Shown here in pieces: positions 17,678 through 28,000 of a DNA stretch of 32,109 bases (position 1 is its first letter; every line of letters begins with the position of its first letter). The DNA comes from an uncultured Clostridia bacterium (lineage in GTDB: Bacteria; Bacillota; Clostridia; UMGS1883), in the NCBI GenBank assembly GCA_934454525.1, contig CAKSFM010000020.1, positions 1 through 32,109 of the forward strand. Direction: 5' to 3'. The position numbers and the translations under genes are program-made. Under the pieces are notes generated by a model. It did not search any database and was not told the DNA's origin. It saw only the letters and a program-made list of their open reading frames with translations.

Positions 17678-20527
17678 ATGAAAAAAAGGTTTGTATCATT
17701 ACTTTTGGCGGCTGCAATGCTGCTTGGTCTTGGTTCATTTGCGGCGCTTGCACAAAGCGATATTCTCATTGAAAATTTTAACACAGCGACTGTGGGCAGC
17801 GAAGGCTTCGGAAGTTTTACCGGCGGAAAAATATATGCGTTTCCGTCCGAAACGAACAGGTCAATAGGCGGAACATCAAGTATTTTTAACACAATCACGC
17901 CTGTTTCATCCGGAAGCATGATAATATCATATGATTTTTATCTAACGGATTTTACGGCACAGAAAAGACTTTTTCAGATTTATGACAGCACAAAAAACGG
18001 TGATAAGCGTTCCGTTGTTATATATGCCGGCAGTGACGGAAAGGTTGAAACCAACATGGGCGGTGCAAGAACGCGCATTTCCGTTGGAAAATGGTTTAAT
18101 ATGACGCTCATATGCGATATTGACAACCGCGTTTTCGATGTTTATGTTGACAGAAAGCTCACAGGTTCGGCACTGCCGTTTTTTAAAGGAACAGACGCGG
18201 ATGAAATAGGAATTATTGAAACTTACTGTGCAGGTGCAATGACCTATATTGACAATGCATATATCCGGTCAGGCTTCGCTTCAAAGGATGATGCAGCAGA
18301 AGCTGCTGCTGCGCTGATGAATGAGAATATTTACACAAATCAGGCGCTTGATACCTGCGATACGAATACGAAAGCAAAGAATGTTCCGGGATTTTTGACT
18401 GATGGTACGGACAGCAACATTATTGTTGACGAATTTCCGTCCGCAAGCGACAAATCGTTTAAATTTGTCGGCGGAAACGGCGTGACATGGCTTTGGAATC
18501 AGCTCGGCGCGGATGTGAATAGCGGCGCACTTCTCATTTCCTATGATTTTTACCGTAAGTCAGCGGCGAGTGCGCGGTTGATGGAAGTTTACGGAGAACG
18601 GGGCAACGGCAACACACGCAGCGTTTACATAGGCATAAACGGAGATAATAAATTTACTGTAAACGAGGGTGTAAGGAGTGATATAAATACTGCACCGGTC
18701 GGCAAGTGGTTCAATGTGTCCGTCATATGTGACCTTAATGCAAAAAAATATTATGCATATATTGACGGCCGTTCAATCGACAGCAACGGTTTCGGATTTT
18801 TCAGAACCGCCGATGCTGTCCGCCTGATTAAAACGCATTATAATACTGCTCCGTCAGTCGGGGGAGAGATGTACGCTGACAATATGTATGCCGAAAGCTT
18901 TTCTTCGGTTGAGGATGCCGATGCGGTTCTGGCTGCAAGAAAAAGAATAAGCAGCTCCGGGTTCGGAATCAGCGACTATGAAGCAAAATATATGTCGGAT
19001 GTTGAGGGCTGTATGTCGGATTATCGCGCAATCGGTGCGGACGAGCAGGTGCGCACGGCTGCAATGACTGAGCTGAAAGCGCTTAACGGCAGCTACATTG
19101 AATATCCCAAAACAGAAATATGGGCGGAAGATTTTGACGCGTTTGAGCAGGGAAAGGCTCTTGAAGCATCGGACGGATTTTCGGATGTCAGGGGAAATGT
19201 AACCGCAGCGGCGATAGGAGGAAGAAATGCCGTAAGCATTACAAACACGGGCAGCCGTTCGCGTTTTAACAGAGCATTCGGCAGTCTCGGCTCAACATCA
19301 TACAGAGTGTCGTTTGATTTTATGCAGCAGGCAATAAGCGATGTTGATATGATTGCACGTTCCACCGAAAGAGGAGGAAACGGCGTTGCGGCACAGATTT
19401 ATTCTGCGGACGGAAATATTCGTGTGAAATACGGTTTCGGCAAGGATGATAACGGCAGCGACCTGCAGTCCAGCGCGGTGATTGTTGAAAACTATGAAAA
19501 AAACCGCTGGTATCATATTGAGTATTTCGTTGATTTGCCATCTGAAACCTTTAATGTTAGCGTTGACGGCGTGAGAACAAGCTACACAAATTATCCGTTT
19601 ATGTTTGAATTTGCTTCAAAATACGATAACATCGGCAGAGTGTTCGATACTTACACCGACCACAGCGGAACATATTTCTTGGATAATATTTGCGTTGCAG
19701 AGGACAAAATTGAAAATGAAATTGAACGCAAGTCGCTTCCGGATCTGGCACTGGAGGATTTCAGGCTTGATACGGCGGCTTCATCGGACGATTTTAAACT
19801 TGAATGGACATCTTCGGACAACAGTGTGCTTGATGCGGCAACAGGCAAGCTGAGTGTGCCCTCGGAGGGATATAAAAATGTCACTCTTACACTCACGGCA
19901 GTATATAAAAACAGCTTCAGCCTTTCAAGAACATTTGATTATAAGGTGAAAAGTCAGGCTCTGATTGATGAAGAGCTTCAGAATGAGTATGATTCGCTGA
20001 CCATTGATTCGGTTATCACGGCGGACAAATACTATTTTCCGAAGCCGAGGAACAGCGAGCTTACGCTTACATGGCAGTGTGAAAATCCCGAGCTGATAGC
20101 ATGGGACGGAACTGTGACGCATGGAAGCACAAATCAGCAAACTGTTGTATATGCCTATATTTCTTACGGAAGCAACACTCTCAAAAAGAAATTCACCGTT
20201 ACAATAAGCGCGCTGTCACCGATGTCAATCGGCAGCATTTTATATGAAAACGGAGAACTTGAGGAAGTCACGGCCGTTCCGGCGGAGGGGCAGATTCTCA
20301 GCGTTGAAGTAAAACGCTCCGATGATTCCGCAGACGGAAAGCTTTATGTTGTGTTCTACGGAGAGAACGGAAATGTTATTTCACTGAAATCTTATGACAC
20401 GGCAGGAAAAACAACGATTGATATTATGGAGGATATTGCCGCCAATGCAGAAAAAATAGGCTTTTTCATCTGGAACGGCGCAATTCCTCTCGGAAACGGT
20501 GTTATTGCCGAAATTCCGGCAGAATAA
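17678..20527 (+). CDS. Secreted multi-module protein of three LamG-like and two Ig-like domains, no catalytic domain seen
   Basis: The protein has 949 residues with a signal peptide at about 1-26 ending in ALAQ. LamG-like modules lie at about 26-205, 225-410 and 480-678, each with the GKWFN or NRWYH and D-x-x-x-x-x-F-D/N-V-x-V-D-x-R strand pair. Two atypical Ig-like repeats follow at about 687-758 (WTSSDNSVL) and 765-845 (WQCENPELIAWDGTV), then a C-terminal module at about 848-949 containing KLYVVFYGENG and GFFIWNG. The first two LamG-like modules and the C-terminal module are closely similar, in the same order, to the tail of the next gene's product. It has no SLH, sortase or lipobox anchor. 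I infer a polysaccharide-binding or scaffold role; the function is not established by sequence. Confidence 0.75.
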   Translation: MKKRFVSLLLAAAMLLGLGSFAALAQSDILIENFNTATVGSEGFGSFTGGKIYAFPSETNRSIGGTSSIFNTITPVSSGSMIISYDFYLTDFTAQKRLFQIYDSTKNGDKRSVVIYAGSDGKVETNMGGARTRISVGKWFNMTLICDIDNRVFDVYVDRKLTGSALPFFKGTDADEIGIIETYCAGAMTYIDNAYIRSGFASKDDAAEAAAALMNENIYTNQALDTCDTNTKAKNVPGFLTDGTDSNIIVDEFPSASDKSFKFVGGNGVTWLWNQLGADVNSGALLISYDFYRKSAASARLMEVYGERGNGNTRSVYIGINGDNKFTVNEGVRSDINTAPVGKWFNVSVICDLNAKKYYAYIDGRSIDSNGFGFFRTADAVRLIKTHYNTAPSVGGEMYADNMYAESFSSVEDADAVLAARKRISSSGFGISDYEAKYMSDVEGCMSDYRAIGADEQVRTAAMTELKALNGSYIEYPKTEIWAEDFDAFEQGKALEASDGFSDVRGNVTAAAIGGRNAVSITNTGSRSRFNRAFGSLGSTSYRVSFDFMQQAISDVDMIARSTERGGNGVAAQIYSADGNIRVKYGFGKDDNGSDLQSSAVIVENYEKNRWYHIEYFVDLPSETFNVSVDGVRTSYTNYPFMFEFASKYDNIGRVFDTYTDHSGTYFLDNICVAEDKIENEIERKSLPDLALEDFRLDTAASSDDFKLEWTSSDNSVLDAATGKLSVPSEGYKNVTLTLTAVYKNSFSLSRTFDYKVKSQALIDEELQNEYDSLTIDSVITADKYYFPKPRNSELTLTWQCENPELIAWDGTVTHGSTNQQTVVYAYISYGSNTLKKKFTVTISALSPMSIGSILYENGELEEVTAVPAEGQILSVEVKRSDDSADGKLYVVFYGENGNVISLKSYDTAGKTTIDIMEDIAANAEKIGFFIWNGAIPLGNGVIAEIPAE

Positions 20528-20543
20528 CAGATAATTATGCGTC

Positions 20544-20582
20544 TGCCGGGTGATGGGCGGACTGTTCGCCTGTCACCCGGTG
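20544..20582 (+). other. Strong intercistronic RNA hairpin before the second giant gene
   Basis: The stem runs from 44-59 against 67-82 (last two digits, within 20544-20582). It includes CCGGGTGA (20546-20553) pairing with TCACCCGG (20573-20580), continued by two wobble pairs and GGCG/CGCC, around a 7-base loop at 20560-20566. No T-run follows directly, so it is not a classic terminator. The AGGAGG ribosome site begins right after the stem. It probably sets mRNA processing or stability, or tunes translation between the two giant secreted proteins. Confidence 0.6.
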
Positions 20583-20599
20583 CAGGAGGATTTTTAAGC

Positions 20600-23500
20600 A
20601 TGGTTAAGAGAATTATTTCGGCAATAGTTGCACAGGTGATGATTTTGGGACTTGTAATACTTCCGGCTAAAGCCGGCAGCGAAGTTTCCGTTCCGATAAC
20701 GGTGGAAGAACGCAGCGGAAAAAAGCTTGAAAGCGTATTTATCCGGCGCGGCTTTGCACTTCCGGAAGGAATGTGCAGAGATGCGGCAGAGCTTGCACTG
20801 GTTTCGGGAAACGGGGAAATCACCGCCTGTGATTTTTCCGTGACGCAGCGTTATCCGGACGGAAGCATAAAATGGGGTCTTGCGGCATTTGTGTGCTCGC
20901 TTGCGGCAAATGAAAAAAAGAATTATACCATAACAGGCGGAAACTCCGCAGCCTCTGCAACAGCTGTTTTTTATTCGGAAAACGGAGTGTTTTCAAATGA
21001 AAATGTTGCTATGAAATGCGCTGAAAGCGGTATAGCGGATGTGGTGTTCGGAGGTAACACAGGGGTATCGGAATTAACACTGTTTGCCGATGACTCTTCC
21101 TTTAAAGCTACATCCGCGGAAATTTTATCCAATGGAAATCTTTATAAGAGAATAAAAATAAGCGGAACTGTCGGCGAATCCTTTCGTGCCGAAATAATCG
21201 CAGCTCTGTGGTCGGGAGCAAAATGCGCCGATATTGAATATCGGTTCACGGCGGTCAGTGATACAACCGTTGGCAGGCTCGGCGTCCGCGCTGTATGCAG
21301 CGATGATATTACATCCGGCGGAAGCGGCAGTGTGCTTAACAAGCCGTATATTGACGCCGGACTTTCAAACGGCGGAAAGGTATCGCTTTCATCCTTTGAC
21401 AATGAACGGTTCAGCGGCGCACTGTGCAGTGCGGATGAAACAGGCTTTATTATTTCGGGAAATGAAATAATCAGCGTACCGCTTTTGAATAACGGCGAAT
21501 TTCTGTGGCCGGACGGCATGAGCAGAACTTTTCATCTGACACTTTCGTTCGGAAACGGTGAGGAAAGTTATCGCCGTGAAAAATATAATCCGTTTGTCTC
21601 CGTTGCTCCGGAAAGCTTTGCTGCTGCGGGCATAATTGCAGCATGCGGAAGAAATGCGGTTACAGGCAGGATTGAAAAATCAGTGGAATATGCAATGGAA
21701 AGGAACGGCGGCTGTCTGGAGGCAGGCTATCTTCCGTCTGTAATCGATGAAGAACGCAAAAAAATTTCCGGCGCGGATATAAGACCCGGAGAGAATGAAT
21801 ATAACATTGCGGCGGCGCAGATGGCAACAGGCAGCGGTATTTTGTACAATGCGATAATGCAGAGCGCCGAGAGCTGGGCCGACACGGCGCAGTATAAAGG
21901 CGCAATAGCAGAGGTCTACGGCGCAAACCGCTACTACAGGGGCGCCGGCAATGCATATCAATCCACCCTTTCGCATCCGTATTACGGAGATTCGGACGGA
22001 CTTTATGCAGCATATCTTCTGAGCGGCAACGAGTATTTCAGAGAATGTTTCAGGGCAGCTGCGGATAATATATGCGTAAATATGGAAAATTCGCCGAAAA
22101 ATCTCGGGTTCAATTTTCCGCATATGGTTGATTGGGGCAGCGGAAAACCTGTATATACAAAATTTGCGGAAAGCCGCTATATTATTCAGGCGCGTCCGAT
22201 GTATTCAGCCTATGAGCTTTTCGGAGAAGAAAAATACAAAAATGCAATGAACAGTATTATTGGCTGGTCGCAGGCAGCACAGACGGATGAGGGTTATTGG
22301 TATCAGGCATATTATGCTGACGGAACGCCGTATACTCATGCCGGGCAGAGCTGTCCGGCTGTGAAAAATTATATTTTTTTATATGGCACACGTGCGCTTT
22401 CCGGCCTTGCCGATAAGCTTGACAATGCAGTAATTGATTCGGTTTTAAATAAAGAAGCGGAGTTTCTCTGTTCGGAAATCAGCCGCTTCGGCGCAGGTCT
22501 TTGGAATCCCACGGGTGATTCGTCTCTTTATGAAACAAATGAGGACGGAAGCCGCGGAAAAGCGCCGAAGTCCGACATTATGGCGGCGGATATTCTTTTG
22601 CATGCATATCTGCACAGCGGCAATGAAAAATTTTTAAATGCCGCGGCGGATGAACTTAATATCTGGCTTTGTGCGCTTGGTTCGGGCGGTTTGCCGACAA
22701 CGCTGAGCCTTGCAAAAGGTTATGGCAACGGAGCGGTTTCATCGGCAGAAGCACAGCAGAATCTGACGGTGTGTACTCTGAGTCCGGCAATCATGTCATT
22801 GATTAAAAACGGCACGTTCAACAAGGAAAACAACCGGTTCTGCGGAATTGCAGCGGCATTTTCCGAAGGCTCGGCAGCGTACGATGATAAGGATATTTTA
22901 TATTATTCATATCCCGAAGTTACGCAAACGGTTTATGACGGCGGCGGAAGCTCAGTGCTTTATGCAATGAACGTCAATGGTGCGCAAAGTAACTATTATA
23001 CAAAAAATTATGTTAAGGATGTTGAAACATCGGCACTATGGAGCGGCATGACAAACACTGTTTCCGCAGGCGGTAAAATAAGACTGTCAAAAACACTCGG
23101 CATTTATGAGGGGTGCTTTGCGGTTAAGCTTCCGGTTTATATCAGCGGGAACACATCAAAGCTGGTGTGCAATGTTGAGGAATATTCCGGGAGCGCGGTT
23201 GCTTTGAATATATCGGGAAGCGGCACGGCTGATCTGAAAATATGCAGCGGCATTTTCCCGGCAGAAAGCGGAAAAAGGTATTCATACGCCAAAACCGTGA
23301 CAGAAAACGGAATCAGCGTTGCTATCCGTCCGTCAAAAAGCGGAGCTTTGCTTGCTACCGGTGATGAAATTAACATTCGGTTAAACATTTCGGAAACGGA
23401 GGATTGCTATGCAAAAGTCGTTTCCGAAAACAGGTTTGACGAATATGAAGACAACTCAATTTTAAATGAATGGGGAGGAACCGTTAAGGCGTTTCCGTCG

Positions 23501-24997
23501 GCGGAAAACAAATCACTGTATGCAACAGGCAGCATTTTCAACCGTTTTTCCCCGGTTAATTCAAAGACGGCGCTCTTTTCATATGATTATTATATATCTG
23601 ACAGAAGCCGCGAACGCAGACTGATGCAGATTTATGACAGTGCGAAAACCGCAGCGAAAAGAACTGCTGTGATTTTTGCAAAAGCTGACGGCACATTAAA
23701 TGCAAACGGAGGTAATTTCATAACGTATTATCCGAAAAATGAGTGGTTTAATCTAACGGTTGCCGCAGATATGGATAATAAGGAGATGGACATATATGTT
23801 GACCGCCGTTTATGTGCGGAAAATGTGCCGTTCTACAGCGGAGCAAACGCTGATGAAGCGGCTGTTATCGAAACCGTGTGCAGCGGAGGAGCCTTGGTGG
23901 ATAACGCTTGTGTGCTTTCGGGATATTCTTCACTTGAGGAAGCAAAGGCAGAGATGAACGGTTTATTTGAAAATGCGTATCATCGTGTAACGGCTGACAG
24001 ATATAAAGCAGGAGATGACGCACGGATTATAAAGGGAATGTCAATTACGGGAACGCCGTCAAATATTGTTATTGCCGATTTTCCGTCCGATGATAACAAA
24101 TCGCTGAAATTTGCCGGCGGCGGAGGCGTCAGCTGGCTTTGGAACGCCCTTTCGGACAAAGTTTCGGACGGCAGCGTTATAATATCGCAGGATTTCTTTT
24201 TCAAATCTCCGGTCAGCGCAAGACTGATTGAGGTTTATTCCGAAATAAAGAACGGTGAAACGAGGAGCGTTTATATCGGCGCTGACGCGGGAGGAAGATT
24301 TACAGTTAATGAAAGTATAAGAAACGACTTTAAATACAGCTGCGGCAAATGGTACAATGTTACGGCGATTGCAAACATTGATACGGGAAAATACAGCGTT
24401 TATATAAACGGAACGCATATAGGGGAATTCCCGTTTTTCAGAGATGCGGATTCCGCGGCATTTGTAAAAACCACCTATAATGAAGCGCCGCCGCCGGGCG
24501 GAGAAATGTATACTGACAATATATACTGCGAGAGCTTTCCGTCATATGCTGCGGCAGAAACGGCGTTTAAGCTGCATTGGGGAAAGTATGCGGAAGCGGC
24601 GGAGTGTGCATTAATGCAGGGCAGAGGTTTTGCGCGGCAGGGAGAGAGCGAAAGCGTCTGCAGTGAGCTTGACAGCCTGAAAAACAAGCTCAGCGAAGAA
24701 TTTCCGTGTGAAATTGACAAAGTTTTATATAATGAAAGCAATTCAAATCCCGTTCGGCTTTTGCCGCAGGGAGGAATTGTAAAGAAAGTTACATTCAGCC
24801 GGCAGCCGCCGGATGGAAGCAAATTGTATGCTGTTTTCTGCGGAAACGGAGAAATTAAACAAATCAAATCGGTCCGGGCCGATTTTGCAGACGCTGTTTT
24901 TGACTGCGAAATTCCGCCTGAAACGGAATATATAAGATTTTATTTGTGGAACGGGGAGAGTCTTGCCCCTGCATCGGAAACAAAAATATCGTGGTAA
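20600..24997 (+). CDS. Giant secreted PcRGLX/YetA-like protein with two LamG-like modules (copy 2)
   Basis: The protein has 1465 residues with a signal peptide at about 1-27. The N-terminal beta domain has IRRGFALPEGM and PDGSIKWGLAAFV. The helical toroid-like region contains SHPYYGDSDGLYAAYL, KFAESRYIIQARPM, YQAYYADGTPYTHAGQS and GLWNPTGDSSLY, each matching the copy at 9057. The tail differs: two LamG-like modules at about 942-1115 and 1143-1315 and a C-terminal module at about 1380-1465 with KLYAVFCGNGE and RFYLWNGE, all related to the gene just upstream. The longest frame begins at 20537 inside the hairpin. ATG 20600 is chosen because AGGAGG lies 10 bases before it and a good signal peptide follows. 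A lyase role on rhamnogalacturonan is inferred from fold similarity and context. Confidence 0.62.
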   Translation: MVKRIISAIVAQVMILGLVILPAKAGSEVSVPITVEERSGKKLESVFIRRGFALPEGMCRDAAELALVSGNGEITACDFSVTQRYPDGSIKWGLAAFVCSLAANEKKNYTITGGNSAASATAVFYSENGVFSNENVAMKCAESGIADVVFGGNTGVSELTLFADDSSFKATSAEILSNGNLYKRIKISGTVGESFRAEIIAALWSGAKCADIEYRFTAVSDTTVGRLGVRAVCSDDITSGGSGSVLNKPYIDAGLSNGGKVSLSSFDNERFSGALCSADETGFIISGNEIISVPLLNNGEFLWPDGMSRTFHLTLSFGNGEESYRREKYNPFVSVAPESFAAAGIIAACGRNAVTGRIEKSVEYAMERNGGCLEAGYLPSVIDEERKKISGADIRPGENEYNIAAAQMATGSGILYNAIMQSAESWADTAQYKGAIAEVYGANRYYRGAGNAYQSTLSHPYYGDSDGLYAAYLLSGNEYFRECFRAAADNICVNMENSPKNLGFNFPHMVDWGSGKPVYTKFAESRYIIQARPMYSAYELFGEEKYKNAMNSIIGWSQAAQTDEGYWYQAYYADGTPYTHAGQSCPAVKNYIFLYGTRALSGLADKLDNAVIDSVLNKEAEFLCSEISRFGAGLWNPTGDSSLYETNEDGSRGKAPKSDIMAADILLHAYLHSGNEKFLNAAADELNIWLCALGSGGLPTTLSLAKGYGNGAVSSAEAQQNLTVCTLSPAIMSLIKNGTFNKENNRFCGIAAAFSEGSAAYDDKDILYYSYPEVTQTVYDGGGSSVLYAMNVNGAQSNYYTKNYVKDVETSALWSGMTNTVSAGGKIRLSKTLGIYEGCFAVKLPVYISGNTSKLVCNVEEYSGSAVALNISGSGTADLKICSGIFPAESGKRYSYAKTVTENGISVAIRPSKSGALLATGDEINIRLNISETEDCYAKVVSENRFDEYEDNSILNEWGGTVKAFPSAENKSLYATGSIFNRFSPVNSKTALFSYDYYISDRSRERRLMQIYDSAKTAAKRTAVIFAKADGTLNANGGNFITYYPKNEWFNLTVAADMDNKEMDIYVDRRLCAENVPFYSGANADEAAVIETVCSGGALVDNACVLSGYSSLEEAKAEMNGLFENAYHRVTADRYKAGDDARIIKGMSITGTPSNIVIADFPSDDNKSLKFAGGGGVSWLWNALSDKVSDGSVIISQDFFFKSPVSARLIEVYSEIKNGETRSVYIGADAGGRFTVNESIRNDFKYSCGKWYNVTAIANIDTGKYSVYINGTHIGEFPFFRDADSAAFVKTTYNEAPPPGGEMYTDNIYCESFPSYAAAETAFKLHWGKYAEAAECALMQGRGFARQGESESVCSELDSLKNKLSEEFPCEIDKVLYNESNSNPVRLLPQGGIVKKVTFSRQPPDGSKLYAVFCGNGEIKQIKSVRADFADAVFDCEIPPETEYIRFYLWNGESLAPASETKISW

Positions 24998-25011
24998 GGA
25001 GTTGTAAACAG

Positions 25012-28000
25012 GTGTTTTATGAGAAAAACAAGCTGCCGGAGCTGAGCGATGAGCTTTTCACAAATCCGACAAAGGAATACCGCGGAGCGCCGTTTTGGGC
25101 GTGGAACTGCAAACTTGACAGGGAGGTTTTACGCCGTCAGATTAAATATCTGCATGATATGGGTTTCGGCGGATTTCATATGCATTCAAGAACCGGCATG
25201 GCAACGCCGTATCTGTCGGACGATTTTATGAGCCTTGTCCGCTTTTGCGTTGATGAAGGGAAGAAAAACGATATGCTGCCGTATTTATATGATGAGGACA
25301 GATGGCCGAGCGGAGCGGCGGGCGGTCTTGTGACGAAGAATCCGCGTTATCGGGCAAAACGCATTGTATTTACGGATAAACCGCAGGAGCATTATTCGTT
25401 TGATGAGGCTGTCAGCGAGGGAAAACCGTATCTTCTCGGCGTGTTTGACATAGAATTTGATGCGGACGGAAAAATGCTCGGTTATAAACGCATTTCGGAA
25501 AAAGCTGCCGCAGAGAATGAAAAATGGTATGTTTATGTGAAAACACCGTTAAATAATCCGTGGTTTAACAATCAGACATATATTGACACGCTTGATCGCG
25601 AAGCTGTCGATAAATTTATAGAAATAACATATGAAGCATACAAAAAGGCTTTGGGGGATGAATTCGGAAAAAATATCAAATCGATATTTACCGATGAACC
25701 GGCGTTTTCACAAGGGTTTGTTGACAGTGACGAGCCTGCCGTTTTCGCATGGACACATTCGATTCCCGATGACTTTTATAAAAAATACGGCTATGATATT
25801 TGCGACAGGCTGCCTGAGCTTTACTGGGAAAATTCCGATGGCATGCCGCAAACAACGCGTTATCGCTATCATGATATGGTTGCGGAAAAATTTGCGTCTG
25901 CATTTGCCGACAATTGCGGCAGATGGTGCGAAAAAAACGGAATTGCGCTGACGGGGCATCTGGTTGAAGAACCGATGCTTTTCACGCAAACAAAAAGCAT
26001 CGGTGAAGCGATGCGCCTTTACAGGGGATTCGGCATCCCGGGAATAGATATGCTTTGCAATGATATAGAGCTGACAACCGCAAAGCAATGCCAGTCGGCG
26101 GTGCATCAGTTCGGAAAGGACGCGATGGTTTCCGAACTTTACGGCGTTACAGGCTGGGATTTTGATTTCCGCGGACATAAATTTCAGGGTGACTGGCAGG
26201 CTGCGCTCGGAGTTACAATCCGTGTTCCGCATCTTTCGTGGGTTTCAATGGCAGGCGAGGCAAAGCGCGATTATCCGGCGTCAATCAATTATCAGTCGCC
26301 ATGGTATAAGGAATACAGATACATAGAAAATCATTTTGCAAGGGTGAACACGGCGCTGACACGCGGAAAACCCGCAGTTACCGTGGCAGTGATACACCCG
26401 ATTGAAAGCATGTGGCTGAACTACGGTATTAATAAGAACACGGCTGATACACGCCGCGAGCTTGATGAATCGTTCCAAAACATTACCGGATGGCTGCTGC
26501 TCGGAAGCATTGATTTTGATTATATCTGCGAATCAACGCTTGAATCACTTGCGGAAAGCGGAAAAGTGGGAGCAATGCAATATAATGCGGTTCTTGTGCC
26601 GGGGTGCCTTACTCTCAGAAAAACAACGGTTACTTTTCTTGAAAATTTCCGAAAGCTCGGCGGCAAGGTCATTTTTGCCGGAGCGCGCCCGAAATATATT
26701 GACGGAGAACTGTCGGATGGCTGCAACGGTCTTTATGAAAGCGCACAGCATTGTCAGTTGTCGCAAATAAGTATTCTGAATAAACTTAATCCGTTCAGAA
26801 CCGTAAAAATATGCGATGAAACCGGAGCATTGACCGATAATCTTATATACAGTCTGAGAAAGGATAACGACTGCATGTGGCTTTTTGCGGCACATGCGAA
26901 AAAGCCCGAAACAAGTGAAAATGTTTTGCCGCAGAAGATAACGATAACTGTAAAGGGGAAATACTTTGCACAGCTGTACGATTCACTGACAGGAAAAATA
27001 TATCCGGCAGATACAGTTCACAGCGGAGATAAAACGGAGATGCACTTTGATATTTACCAAAACGACAGCCTGCTGATAAAGCTTACGGAAACAGAGCAGC
27101 GGCGCGCTGAGGTGAAACCGAATTGCGGAAAATTAATTAAAACTCTCCGCAGGCTCGGCGCGGTTAACTATGAAAGAACAGAGCCGAACGTGCTGCTGTT
27201 AGACCGTGCCGAATATTCGCTTGACGGCGAAAATTTTCATGAAGAAGAGGAAATCCTGATTCTTGACAATAATTGCAGAAAAAAACTCGGCTGGCCGCTC
27301 CGCACAGACGCTTTTCCGCAGCCGTGGATTATCGGTGAAAGAAAACCCGGGCACAGCCTGGCGCTTAGATTTTCTTTTGAGAGCAAGACTGAACTGACAG
27401 GCGCTATGCTTGCCATTGAGGATGCCGAAAAGCTTGAAATAGCTTTAAACGGAGAACCTGTAAAAAATGAGATCAGCGGATATTACGTTGACGAAGCAAT
27501 CAAAACAGTGCGGCTTCCGAAAATATTGCGCGGGAAGAACATACTCACCGTATCCATGCCGTTCGGTCTCGACACAAATACGGAATGGTGCTACATTCTC
27601 GGAGAATTCGGCGTGTCCGTCCGCGGCTCGGAAGCTGTGATAACCGAAAAAACGGATAAAATCGGATTTTCGGATATAACGGCGCAGGGGTTGCCTTTTT
27701 ACGGAGGAAATCTGAGATACAGCTATGAAATAAATGTTTCGGAATGTGCCGCCGTGATGCAGTTAAGCTACTATCGGGGAGCAATGGTAAAGGTTTATGT
27801 TGACGGAGAGGAAAAGGGCATAATTGCATTTGCGCCCTACAGGCTTGAGCTTGGACATCTCAGTGAAGGACGCCATAAAATCGTGCTTGAGCTGTTCGGA
27901 AACCGCGCAAATACTTTCGGCGGTCTGCATAATATCCGTATGCCGCGCTGGATCGGCCCGACATATTGGAGGAGCGAGGGCGCCGAGTGGGGATATGAGT

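Noticed and set aside
20537..20599. Upstream ATG extension of the second giant protein
   Set aside because: The ATG sits before the hairpin without a ribosome site, and the extension would bury the signal peptide behind 21 polar residues.
24946..25011. Upstream ATG extension of the GH106-like protein
   Set aside because: It would overlap the preceding gene by 52 bases, has no ribosome site, and the added residues (MERGESCPC...) do not resemble the family; GTG 25012 is better placed.
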